A DNA stretch of 64,000 bases from Rheum nobile (Eukaryota > Streptophyta > Magnoliopsida > Caryophyllales > Polygonaceae), in contig WOAB01000093.1 in the NCBI GenBank assembly GCA_027886185.1, positions 372,001 through 436,000 of the forward strand, in the 5' to 3' direction. Below the pieces are notes generated by a model. The model was not told where the DNA came from, ran no database searches, and worked only from the letters and a program-made list of their open reading frames with translations. The position numbers and the translations under genes were made by a program. Shown one piece after another: positions 24,152 through 34,912 of this stretch (its first letter is position 1; each line of letters opens with the position of its first letter).

Positions 24152-24632
24152 TGTAATAACCCTCAATTTTAGTAGGGATATTTGGGTAATTTTCGAACTT
24201 TCGTTTTGTAAGCAAGACGTGTTAGGCAATTTCTGTAACCTCTATAAGAACCATTTGAACGTGTTGAGATACGTTAATAAAGATATATGGGTCTTAAAGT
24301 ATTTAAGGAAGGTAAAAATGGAATTTAGCAAAGACCGCGATCAAGGCCCGAAATCGAACAAGGCCCAAGCCCAGCGGGCACGGCGTTACCGCGACACCGC
24401 GGTAATGCCCGTGACCGCGGTTCCACACCGCGGGCGCGGTTTTGGCTAGAAGCCAAACCGCAATCGCGGTTATAAAACCGCGATCGCGGACCTGCACTTC
24501 GTCGTCTTCTTCCTCCTTTCCGAACTTCGCCGGTTCGGATTTCCCACGTTCTACAACGTCTGCCGGTGGAGGGGATGTGAAGCGGTTGGGTTGCCTGGAG
24601 TTGAGCTCTCCCGTCCCTATAAATAGGGATGC
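24152..24632 (+). repeat. 3' LTR of the family A element, truncated
   Basis: Nearly identical to 13386-13866 up to just past the TATA box (tataaata near 24620), then similarity ends abruptly. Confidence 0.88.
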
Positions 24633-24665
24633 CTTAGAAAAAGACACGAGGTGTGTCTTTTTCTA
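24633..24665. repeat. 33-bp perfect hairpin at a truncation junction
   Basis: ttagaaaaagacac, a short gaggt spacer and gtgtctttttctaa form a palindrome exactly where the 3' LTR breaks off. Its origin is not recognised. Confidence 0.7.
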
Positions 24666-24802
24666 AAGAACTACGACTAACAGGTATTACAAAAATTGTA
24701 GATAACACTGAAGAAGATGGATGTCCACGATGTTGGTGCTAGAAACTCGAGGAACATGTAGACGAAGAAGTAGCAGATGCAACACGTAGCTCAATGCCTA
24801 AC

Positions 24803-25772
24803 ACATGAAGCTAGTAGACCCCACCTTGTTGTTCACACGCGTCAATCACTGTTCTTGAAATGATTTCATGTAGTACACATAAATTGTCGGTTAAAAGAAC
24901 TAGACACTGAAGAGTACTAGTCAATTTCGCAAACGAAAGTAAGTTGCAATGCATATTCGGGATATAAATAACATTAATTAGGAAGCACTAAAGAACCAAA
25001 CAAAAGGCTCCCTTGTTGTACATCATTCGAGATTTTCCCATCACGCAAGACTACAGAAACAGAATCAATAGTAGTAATATTACGTAGGAGATCCTTGGCA
25101 CCCTTCATGTGATATGAGACACCAATGTCATTGATCCATGGAAGAACCGACTTACCCGACACGTGGTCAGAACCAAAGGGGACATGCAGCTTACTGAAAA
25201 GATTCATAACGGTGCCGCACTGATCATTGGTCAAAGCAAGACCAAACGCACGCATGTCTTGGTCAATAAGAGTTATAGGAGCACTAGTGGCGAACAAAAC
25301 GGGCTGGACGACATTGATAGCAACAACGAACCCACGACCAAGACCAGCACACGGTTGTTCGTTGGTGGAGTTGCGAGTAGAATCCATGGTAGAAGACGAA
25401 CCACCCCTGTCGGCACCACAACCCTCAGTATACCATTCTGAGAACCCGTGAATACAAAAGTAGGTGGCTTGGTTGTGACCCTAGCTTGCGACCACAGTGA
25501 GTACATGTGAGAAAGTGGCAATCCACTAGAGGACAAGCAAGATGAGGGAGCCAAAGACGAGGCGGAACGGCGCACGGCAAAAGCCATAGAATCGGCCTAT
25601 GAATCGCGAGCTATGACGGTTGTTTTGTCGTGTTCCGTTTGAACCGCAATAGCATAAGCACAACTAATAGGAGGAAGAGGATCATAATCCATGTTGTGAG
25701 AGTAAAGTGTGATATAACTATCATCGAGGCCCATAAGAAATTGATGAACTTTTTCATCCTCTCAATTTTAGT
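24803..25772 (-). repeat. Tandem duplication of copia zinc-knuckle/protease segment, copy 1
   Basis: About 970 bp nearly identical to 25862-26830, with a 1059-bp offset. The intervening ~90 bp is LINE sequence. Confidence 0.9.
24974..25387 (-). pseudogene. Copia protease region, copy 1
   Basis: Minus-strand frame with WINDIGVSYHMKG followed by DLLRNI and LRDGK. The family motif is W-I-L/V-D-T/S-G-A-S-x-H-M-T; here the catalytic DTGAS box reads DIGVS, so the active site is damaged. A zinc-knuckle-like stretch lies upstream, broken by shifts. Confidence 0.8.
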
Positions 25773-25865
25773 CCGACAATCTAACTCCCACCCTGCTCCC
25801 CTCATTTTCCTCTGGTGGTCCATTTGGAACTATCAGAACACTAAAAAATTTCTACCTCAAAACAT
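25766..25865. repeat. LINE-derived filler between duplicated copia segments
   Basis: About 100 bp that matches the reverse complement of 5603-5701 (the zf-RVT/LWWSIWNYQN region of the LINE) almost exactly. Short shared bases occur at each junction (tttta/ttta and aaacat). Confidence 0.9.
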
Positions 25866-26830
25866 GAAGCTAGTAGACCCCACCTTGTTGTTCACACGCG
25901 TCAATCACTGTTCTTGAAATGAATTCATGTAGTACACATAATTTGTCGGTTAAAAGAACTAGACATTGAAGAGTACTAGTCAATTTCGCAAATGAAAGTA
26001 AGTTGCAATGCATATTCGGGATATAAATAACATTAATTAGGAAGCACTAAAGAACCAAACAAAAGGCTCTCTTGTTGTACCTCATTCGAGATTTTCCCAT
26101 CACGCAAGACTACAGAAACAGAATCAATAGTAGTAATATTACGTAGGAGATCCTTGGCACCCTTCATGTGATACGAGGCACCAATGTCAAGGATCCATGG
26201 AAGAACCGACTTACCCGACACGTGGTCAGAACCAAAGGGGATGTGCAGCTTACTGAAAAGATTCATAACGGTGCCGCACTGATCATTGGTCAAAGCAAGA
26301 CCAAACGCACACATGTCTTGGTTAGTAAGAGTTGTAGGATCACTAGTGGTGAACGAAACGGGTTGGACGACATTCATAGAAACAATTAACCCACGACCAA
26401 GACCAGCACACGGTTGTTCGTTGGTGGAGTTGCGAGTAGAATCCATGGTAGAAGACAAACCACCCTGTCAACACCACAACCCTCAATATACCATTCCGAG
26501 AACCCGTGAATACAAAAGCAGGTGGCTTGGTTGTGACCCTAGCTTGCGACCACAGTGAGTACACATGAGAAAGTGGCAATCCACTAGAGGACAAGCAAGA
26601 TGAGGGAGCCAAAGACGAGGCGGAACGGCGCGCGGCAAAAGCCATAGAATCGGCCTAAGAATCGTGAGCTATGACGGATGTTTTGTCGTGTTCCTTCTTA
26701 ACCGCAATAGCATAAGCACGACTAATAGGAGGAAGAGGATCATAATCCATGTTGTGAGAGCAAAGTGTGATTTAACTATCATCGAGGCCCATAAGAAATT
26801 GATGAACTTTTTCATCCTCTCAATTTTAAA
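25862..26830 (-). repeat. Tandem duplication of copia zinc-knuckle/protease segment, copy 2
   Basis: Second copy of 24803-25772; this copy keeps the protease block in better order. Confidence 0.9.
26033..26458 (-). pseudogene. Copia protease region, copy 2
   Basis: Same as copy 1 but with WILDIGASYHMKG, one residue closer to the family DTGAS motif. It is probably nearer the pre-duplication sequence. Confidence 0.8.
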
Positions 26831-26899
26831 CATCAGAAGTAGAGCAGGTACACACACTTGTCGCACGAACATGTGTGTGGCAGAACGTACATAATGAGC

Positions 26900-27901
26900 T
26901 CATCCCAGAGCTTATTCAAGCGACCAAAGTAAGCATAAATCAACCGACCATTCTAACGACAACAGGTTACGTTGGATCTGATTTGAAGAATCAAAGATCT
27001 GTTTCCCATAGAAAAGAGTTGAGCAAGATCATCCCAAAGCTCCTTGACAATATCATAGACGATCGAAGAGATGACTCAATCATTTGAGCAATCCATCCAA
27101 CAATCATGGAGTTGACGCTGATCTAATCCTCAAGAAGAACAGAATCAACAGCAGGGCGAGCAATCGTGTCATCCAAAAAACCAATCTTTTGTTTGTCACG
27201 AAAGGCATTGCAAAGAGTAGTAGTCCATTCATGGTAGTTGTCTCCTTTCAAGACTAAGAGGCAGATAGTGAGGCAAGGGTTGTCTTGTTCAATGGTTATT
27301 CATATTTCCAACTTAAATTGGGCCAAATGATTTAGATGTTGATTGGGTCAAATTAATGGGCTGTAATTTGGACCAAAATGGGCAACAAATCACAGTGGAA
27401 GGTGCTGGATTTTGCTAGTAAAAGAGTCTAAGAGCCTACGAGATATTTTGAGAGAAATGTCTAGAACTGTATAGATTAAGTAGATTACTCTAGAGCTAAG
27501 AAAACAATTATCTACCTAGACAAATGTGTAAGTCGGTGATGCTTGTGGGTGGTTTAACCGACTTCACACATGTATAAATGGAGGGGTTGCTTCACATTTT
27601 AGCAGTCAAGCTAGAGAGAGTGAAGAGAGAGCTCGAGAGTGAGAGTGTGCGTGAAGTTGTGTGTGTGAGTGTCCCACATAATAAAGAGTGTAATAAACTA
27701 TTCGTATAATATCTCTTGTATATTTTCACTATATAATATAAAGTCGTTTTTGTATATTATGTCTTTGTTTCGATGGGGTTCGGTGAGTGTACAGGGGTCC
27801 TGGAAAGGGTCGATTCCCTAACATGTCTGAAGGATGCAGATAATACAGAGAGGTGACATCAAGGGTTGATCGCTTGCCAGTGGTAGCGTCATCGGTGGCC
27901 A
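26900..27901 (-). pseudogene. Copia Gag (UBN2/retrotran_gag type), interrupted
   Basis: The start ATG at 27901 opens MATDDATTGKRS and leads to SLYYLHPSD, the typical copia Gag N-terminus. After the solo LTR (27286-27823) the coding resumes with LVLKGDNYHEW, then KQKIGFLDDTI and NSMIVGWI, the standard Gag core. The rest decays through stops. Capsid function is lost. Confidence 0.8.
27286..27823 (+). mobile_element. Solo LTR, family C (538 bp, copia-like)
   Basis: Runs tgttcaatgg to ccctaaca and is flanked by tgtct at 27281-27285 and 27824-27828. A TATA box (tataaat) lies near 27571 and a likely poly(A) signal (aataaa) near 27680, giving plus orientation. It interrupts the copia Gag. Confidence 0.9.
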
Positions 27902-28217
27902 TGGCGGACTAGCGACCGCAACAACATATATATACTAGTGGAAGACGACCGCAACAACGGTAGTAAAGGAGGCGGTCAGGATAAATTTGTTTTAGGGTTT
28001 TGACTCTAATATCATGATAACAATAGATAGAGATAATTTTAGGTAAAATATTTCCTTGGCTTTCTCATTGAATGAAGGTAACATTATATAGATCGATTAC
28101 ATATCTATCTATATGGAAATATAATCTATTTACAACTTATATATGAACAAGATAATATATCAGTAATATCAATATCAAACTATCACAAGTGAGGTTATGT
28201 TCGTGTTTTTATGAAAA

Positions 28218-28958
28218 CTAGTTAAATTCTCGTGTCAAGCACAGGATTAGGTTTTTATTAAATATTCATGATAAATTTAGATTAATTGTCATTGTAAATA
28301 TAAATATTTTTCAAATATGTACTTTTAATCCATTAAAACAATAAAACCATAGTTATTATTTTATATCATATTAAAAATAGCTTTTAATTAGTTTATCATA
28401 ATAAAAACACTTGTCAAGCATAGCTACCAGTCAAGTATATGAATTTTGAAATTTAGTTGGAGTTTAACAATAAAATCATTATTACTTGATTTGAATAAAA
28501 TTAACAACTAATTGATAAATAAATATTTTGTTGGTAAACAATCACACATGATATCAGTATAGATTACTTAACAACTAATCGACATATGAAATTTAGTTGG
28601 AGGTGAAACCAATGCTCGAAATTGCTATGGATTAATGAAAGTTGAAAACAAATATTTAGAATTTGAACGTACATGAAGTAAAATATGTATGTTTCTTAAT
28701 TAAATTTAAGTTGTTAGTAAATAATAATAATAATAATAATTATTATTATTATAAATAACTTTGTTTGTTTATATCATTAGGATAGATTTGGTATAGTTTT
28801 TATATATTTGAAGCTAGTTGTAATTAAATATTGTGATTTAAATTGAAATATAATGTTAATAAAAAAAGTGAATTAATAACAAAATGACACGTAGGATTAG
28901 TGAGGTCAGAAATATTGTGGTGGCTCGAAATTCAATAGTTTTAATATAGATATATAGA
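28218..28958 (-). mobile_element. Non-autonomous Helitron (741 bp)
   Basis: On the minus strand it begins TCTATATATCTATAT after a host A (complement of T28959) and ends in a short hairpin (gtgc/cac around ttga, near 28231-28245), then CTAG (28218-28221) followed by host T. This is the Helitron signature, with insertion between A and T. It lies in or next to the copia LTR and has no coding frame. Confidence 0.85.
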
Positions 28959-28969
28959 TATTACATAAG

Positions 28970-29457
28970 GGCGTGGTTAGCGTGAGATTAGGTGCTTATA
29001 TCTGAATCGTGAGAACGCGTGCTCTCATGAACTTATAGTACGAAATTTATGAACATGAAAAACACGATAAACACATAATATAACATTTATGTACGCATAG
29101 TATAAATTTATGAACACCTGATTTTCAATAAATTGATGCACATACAATGCAAAATTTATGCACACTCGACACATTTTCAATAATTTGATTAGCACACAGT
29201 ACACACATAGTACAAATTTACGCATTTTTAATAAATTGATTAACACAAGGTACGCTTTTACGTACACATACTACATCATTTATGCACATGTAAGTAAGCG
29301 TTTTTTATATTATACGACTGTGTCGTTTTTCCCTTCGTGCTCATAAATTATGTATTGCAATTTTTTAAAATTGTCATGAGAACGGTTTGTAGATAAACCG
29401 ACATTCTCTATGTCATCATTAAATATATAACTATCATACATGACTTAAATAATCTAT
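28970..29457. repeat. Degenerate tandem repeat, acaca-tttatgcac words
   Basis: About 29040-29295 holds several diverged copies of a ~70-bp unit with cacatagtacaaatttatg and ttttcaataaattgat. No gene is recognised. Confidence 0.5.
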
Positions 29458-30278
29458 AAGGTAACCAGAGGCGGATCTACAGGGGGGCGGCCGCCCCCGC
29501 TAACCTCTGGCGAGAAGCTTACCCGGACCTCCGAGCCCCCCGGGCGCCATTGAAGGCGAGATCTGAAACAGGGAGCATCACGCAGAGAAGACGAAGATGC
29601 GGGTCTGTTTTTTTTTAAGTGTCAAAACGACGTCGTTTTGGCACTGTCCAAAACAACGTCGTTTCATAAAAAAGTTAAACGCCTATGACTTCTGTTTTTA
29701 TTAAAAACGTGGGACTGTGGGAGAAAAGGCCAAAAGGCCCAAAACCTCTGGCTTTTTTTATTCAAAATGGGATTGTGGGAGAAAAGGCAAAAGGCCCAAA
29801 ACCTCTGACCTCTTTTGTTTTCTTAAAAAAATGACAATTTGACAGTAACGTCTCCACTCTCCCGCACAGTAGCCGCACCGCACCAGTCCACTGTTCACTG
29901 TCCCCCACCGCCAATCAGTCCGCCGCGTCCAAAGCCTCTGATTTTGTTTAAAATTTGTATGTTTTAGTTGTTTTAGGATTTAAGTAAAATTGGAAATTTC
30001 ATTTGAATTATATCTATATTTGTTTAAAGATTACATTAATAAGTTAAGGAATCTATAATTATACGGCGAAAAACCGCGCACTCTAATTTTTTTTACTTTG
30101 CATTCCTCCTTGGGCGGCACATCTTGTCGGGATGGGTTCAATTTTTATTTTATTTAAAAAAATTATTTAAAATGTATTTTTTAAAAACTGGTTTCACTGA
30201 ACCGGTTTAGTCGGCGACAACATGTGCCGCCCAAAGAACCGATTCAGTGATCGGGTTTGTTGGGGGAGAAGGGTTTAT

Positions 30279-30405
30279 GGGCGGCATTATGTGCCGCCCA
30301 GTGAACCGGTTCACGAAAATCGGAGTACTTCTGGGCGGCACTATGTGCAGCCCAGGGAGTGTACGATTGACAACGGTCAATTTGGGCTGCACATAGGGCC
30401 GCCCA
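30279..30405. repeat. MULE-1 left subterminal palindrome cluster
   Basis: Copies at 30279-30300, 30332-30354 and 30383-30405, with partial copies at 30112 and 30224. Each is a near-perfect palindrome of about 22 bp with gggcgg arms. Confidence 0.85.
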
Positions 30406-30511
30406 GAAATACTTTGTTTCACTCCCAACGGTCATGTGGCCGGCTATATATATTTGAGATGTAATAGTAATGGTTGGAACCCAAAACTTCATACCCGATT
30501 TTTCTTAAAAA

Positions 30512-31105
30512 ATGTCGTCGTCAAGCGATCCTGGTTGGAGGGGGTTGTCGGAGTCGTCTTCGAGCGCGCACACATCTCTAGATGATGAGGGTGATTTTCA
30601 GTCGCCGATTTCTCATGAGTACTTCAAGGTACGTAATATTTTAATTTTTATTGTATAAAATGATTAGATCTTAAATATACTTAGTCTTTGAAATGTTAGA
30701 CTGTTTTGAAATAATCTATAATTTTTTGATATTAGTTTGTATAAATTTAATTATTAATTAGTCTATAATGTACTATTTTTTGTATATAAATAGGGTGATT
30801 CTAGTGATGATGAATTTGTAGCAATCGACTTCTCATCCCATTTTACTACTAATGAGATATTTCCGAGTATGGAAGGATTGAGAGATTGGGTGCAAAAGGT
30901 CGGTTTTAGTCTTTTTATGGTGATCACTACTAAATCATGAAAGCCTAAAAAGATTATATTTCATTGTGAGAGATCCGGGTTACCTAGGTCCGGCAAGAAA
31001 AAGAAGTTAGTCGATGGTAAAAAGGTCAGCCCGATACGAGTGAATAAAGCTAGGTCAAAGAAGAAGGATTGTCCTTTTTTGTTGCATGGTACTTTTGGAT
31101 TGTAA
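30512..31105 (+). pseudogene. MULE-1 transposase N-terminal region (FAR1/WRKY-GCM1 type), truncated
   Basis: Exon 1 (30512-30628) starts MSSSSSDPGW and ends at a gtacgt donor; exon 2 starts after tag at 30793. The protein then has FPSMEGLRDWVQKVGFSL, a CERSG block and KKKDCPFLLHG, in the order of the WRKY-GCM1-type DNA-binding domain found at the N-terminus of MULE transposases and FAR1 proteins. The pattern F-x-S-x-E-L-x-x-W and a later C-P-F are visible. A TGA at 30938-30940 and a TAA at about 31105 stop it, and no DDE catalytic region follows, so the transposase has been deleted. Confidence 0.75.
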
Positions 31106-31351
31106 TCGACTTTATATATGATATTGTATTTCTTTTTGTGGGAAAGTTTGATTGAGATTGATCCGGAATCTGTGTTTATAATCATTTGATTTTTTTGAAT
31201 TGTTTTTTATTCGGGAAAATGCAATACGAGACAATACCCTAAATAGAACACAAGAAAAGTTTGTGAGAAGTGAGGAGTGGGAATTGTGTGGATTTGGAGA
31301 TGTTTTCGTTGCGTATTTATAAGGCTTTATTGCAGGCAAAATATGACCGTT

Positions 31352-31428
31352 GTGGGCGGCACACAGTGCAGCCCAGTAGGGTACTTATGAGATTTCTGGG
31401 CCCTTTGGGCGGCACTACGAGCCGTCCA
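31352..31428. repeat. MULE-1 internal palindrome pair
   Basis: Two more copies of the MULE-1 palindrome at 31352-31375 and 31406-31428 lie between the 3' end of the transposase remnant and the 3' end of the PMD gene. Confidence 0.8.
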
Positions 31429-31931
31429 GAAAGCTTTTTTACTATATAAGAAGAACTTATGTTAATAGATTCATGATATTTGTAGGAAATCAAACACTAC
31501 AACAAATAATGACATCTTCATCCGAATCATCATTATTACCGTTGGGTTAGAGCCCTTGGAGTTCGTAAAGTTAATTGCTGAAGATGAGTGGCCTACTGTG
31601 AGAAGGGTCTTTTATTACCCGTACTCTGCCACCCGACCTCGTTGCAGTGTGTATGTGTTTTTTAGAATGTGTATGCCATCCATGTATGTGTATGTGTTTT
31701 TAGAATTTGTATGTGTTTTTAGAATGTGTATGTGTTTTACGAATATGCATATGTATTTTATTCTAGAAATAACAGACGAAAATCTAAAAAAACAATAAAC
31801 AAAGAAGCCAAAGTAGAAATGACTGAACAAATATCTAAAAAAACCAATAAACCAAGAAGTCAAACTAGAATTAACGGAACGTCAATCTAAAAAAACCAAT
31901 AAACACATAAGTCAAACTAGAAATAAATATT

Positions 31932-34700
31932 CTACAAACTCTTCGTCTCACTATCCAAGGACTCAGCTAAATGTGGAGAATCACTAGCCAAGGACACACC
32001 TACACCCGAATACACGCCCGGTGCCCAAACTGGAGGAACCATCGGCGTCGGTTGAGACGCTGTCTGTCGAGCTGATGCCTGCTGAGCTGCTGCACGCTCT
32101 TCCGCCATCCTAGATGATTCGGCTCTATCAAATATAGTAGAGTCTACACTATATGCATGGGAAGGCATCTGTGAAGCCCGTACAAGCGGTGGAGCTACAG
32201 GAATGTAGTGTGACTGGTCACGGGGGGGACCGGAGAGGGGTCCTGCCAATGGAGTATCGTCCAGCGTGTCAGAGGTCGTCGTCCGCACCTTCATTGAGGT
32301 TAGGGTTGGCCGGGAAGTATACAAAGTACGTCCAAATCCAAACCTGCGTACGGAGAAAGACAGCCAATAGTTATAAACAATTCAATAATATATATTAATG
32401 ATTTAAATTATAATTTAACTATAATAAAGGTCTACCTCTAAAAGATGTGCGCAGCAGGCGAACTGTGCAGCTCCGCGTCGAGAAGCCTCTCCGAGGTTCC
32501 TAAAAAGGAGAGCCAAAACCCCGATACCCCAAGCAGTATGAACGACACGCTCCCAGTCCACAAAAAGAGGTAGCAATGTGGTCTTCAGCTCGTTCGTTGA
32601 CTTGTCAACGAAGATGCTAGCCGACATGGCGTGCCATAAGAAATCGGTTGCTATATCCTCTGGGTAGGCACCCTCCTCAATCATCCTCATCACATGCCTC
32701 CCAAGCTGGAATTGCTTGACCCAACCCTTCCTAAGGTCACGGACCATGTCAGCATCATCCTCATCAAAGTTGTACTCCGGATCTATCCCAAACAGATAGC
32801 CGAACAAGGCCTCACACTCCGCCATCTTGCTATCCTGACCGGTCCATGGTGACGTCACCTCAAATCCCTCGATCGGCAACCCTAAAATCATCAGAATGTC
32901 ATGTAGAGTAGGACTTATCTCGCCCTAGGGAAAGTGGAAGGTGTTCGTCTCTGGATGCCATCTCTCAACGAACGCTGAAATGAGGATGTGATCAGCATTG
33001 CCGAACTGCAAATCAAGTAAACCGGTCAACCCCGTCTGCTGCGCAATCCAAAACCAGGAACCCTCCTCAGGGACCCCTATGGGAATACGATCCCTCCAAA
33101 ATGCAAACTGCATAGGGCATGTCTGAACCCTCAAAGTCCTAACAACGTTCTCTGGTGGGTCCAACGACGCCTTCTTCCATATCACATCCGCAATGTGCGT
33201 ATCAAAGTTCCTCAACAAAGAAGGAAATTGCTCAGCTGGCTCAGGCGGAGGTGGGGCCTGCGTGACTGGATCAGGCAGAGACGAGGCCTGCTGAGATGGC
33301 TCAGGTGAAGGTGGGGCATGCTGAGATGGAGTCTGCTGATGTGGCTCAGTCGGAGATGGCTGTTGCTGAGGTGAGTCCTCCTGAGGTGGCTGCTGCTGAG
33401 GTGAGTCCTCATGAGGTGGATCCTCCTGATGTGACTGCTGCTCTGGTGGGTCGATAATCAACTCCGGATCCTGAGGGATAGTAAAAGGACTGGTAGTAAA
33501 GTCGTCCTGAGGTGGGTCCTCCATAACCACGTCCTCATCTGAGCGGACGGGACCAACATCATCCTCACTATCGCCCTCACTATCGTCCTCACTAAGCAGC
33601 ACCTCCGTGTCCTACGATACACCGACAACCCTCCTCTTGCGAGCAGATGCAGTAGTAGGGCGACTGTCTCGATCCGACTGTGCAATCTTACCCAATACTT
33701 CTTATTTTTCCATAAGAAATATAACTATATTCATTTTCCCAATACAACCTAGTTACATATATAGAAAATTGTTTTCTTACAAACAAAATCAATATATTAA
33801 ATTTTTCATTACGATAATATATTTAATATTATTTCACAGTATAATTGAGCCTATTACCTATAGTCTTTTTTAAGAATGATTAAATACAATAAAAACTAAG
33901 TTTACAAATCTACAATTACAGTAACAATTTAATTAAATAAATTAGATTTAACAAATTAAAAATTACAAACACCATACCTTTTCAGTAAGCCTCTGTTCAT
34001 ATTTCCGCTTTTGACGAACGAGACTTTCCCCCAAATCTAACATCGCCTCCATCGCAACCGCGCACTCCACGTCGAAGGCATTGTCTGCCCCGATATCCCC
34101 CTCCTCGCCCAAATGGTCGCCGGCAACCTCCTCGGTCCTGGGCGGCAGGTCGTGCAGCCCAGCGAGCACTTCTTCTTCCCCGGTCATGGGCGGCTCCACG
34201 TGCAGCCCAGCTTCCCCGGTCATGGGCGGCTCCACGTGCAGCCCAGCCCCTTCTTCCCCGGTCATGGGCGCCACCTCCTCCGCCGTATCGCCTCCCATCT
34301 CCCCCGCCTCGCCTCCCTCTTCCGCCGCGTCGCCTCCCATGCCGCTGCCGCCAATAAAACAGAAATTCAGCGCCGTCGTCGCCGCCGTCAATTCCGCCGT
34401 CGACACTAGTGGATCGCCGCCGCCGCTGCCGAGAACTCCCGCCGCCGCCATCTGATGGTCCATCAAGTCTACCTCCGCCCATATGTCTTCAAAGGAATAC
34501 TCGCCGAAATCCTTTTTTTTTCTCTCGGATTTGGTTTTTTCGTTGCTCGGAGAAGACGACCCCTCGGCGGCCCTAAATACCGCCGAGTTGGGATTTTTTT
34601 GGGGGATAAGTCTGGGCGGCAGTATGTGCCGCCCATGTTTGAATTTTGGAGGGTTCTCTAGGCGGCACCAAGTGCCGCCCAGTTTTAATCCGGTTTCCAA
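31932..34700 (-). pseudogene. MULE-1 plant mobile domain (PMD) protein gene
   Basis: Minus strand, at least four exons. Exon 1 (34700 or 34463 down to 33978) is glycine/alanine/glutamate rich and ends at a gtatgg donor. The next exon (about 33710-32436) is acidic, then has a repetitive PPQEDSPQQ tract, then the PMD core: TGLTGLLDLQFG, SAFVERWHPET, GEISPTLHDI, LGLPIEG and WGIGVLALLFRNL. The exon from 32343 carries VWIWTYF. The ORDER matches the plant mobile domain (aminotransferase-like, MAIN/MAIL family), whose function in transposons is unknown. In-frame TAG codons occur after the VVGVS block and at 32925-32927, and the end is shifted. Splice positions other than the clear donors are estimates. 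Confidence 0.8.
34139..34245. repeat. MULE-1 palindromes within the PMD coding exon
   Basis: Copies at 34139-34161, 34187-34209 and 34223-34245. On the minus strand they encode GLHDLPP, GLHVEPP and GLHVEPP within a short peptide repeat. Confidence 0.85.
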
Positions 34701-34912
34701 AAAACCAAAATTTTTTATTATAAAATAAATAAACTAAATTCCTAAACCGGGTTCTCCCCCCCAAAAAAAATGGGCGGCAATACGTGCCGCCCAGGGCCAA
34801 ACCGGGTTATAAAAAATCCGGTTTGCTTGGGCTGCACCTAGTGCCGGCCAGAGGCAAACCGGTTTTTGGGAAGGGTTTTCTGGGCGGCCAGATGTGCCGC
34901 CCAAGGAGGAGT
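34614..34912. repeat. MULE-1 right subterminal palindrome cluster
   Basis: Copies near 34614-34635, 34659-34681, 34771-34793, 34829-34851 and 34891-34912, separated by aaccgggttt words like those on the left side. Confidence 0.85.

Larger units (their letters stand above)
13386..24632 (+). mobile_element. Gag-only (TR-GAG type) Ty3/gypsy element, family A
   Basis: A long LTR (13386-17257, about 2.45 kb once the inserted solo LTR is removed) is followed by a Met-tRNA type primer-binding site, a gag gene with two zinc knuckles, about 2.1 kb without coding, a polypurine tract and the first 480 bp of the 3' LTR (24152-24632). No protease, RT, RNase H or integrase is present between the zinc knuckles and the polypurine tract. 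The right end is lost at 24632, so there is no TSD to read. Confidence 0.8.
24803..28012 (-). mobile_element. Degenerate Ty1/copia gag-protease region
   Basis: Minus-strand order is: Met-tRNA-like priming site near 28005 (tgatattagagtc), Gag start at 27901, Gag middle at 26900-27280, zinc knuckle and protease at 24974-26500 in two tandem copies. RT and integrase are absent. The region carries an inserted solo LTR (27286-27823), and its right LTR (from 28013) carries a Helitron. Confidence 0.75.

Noticed and set aside
34081..34455. Proline/serine-rich plus-strand frame
   Set aside because: Antisense shadow of the MULE-1 PMD first exon; the minus frame continues to a splice donor and the PMD core.
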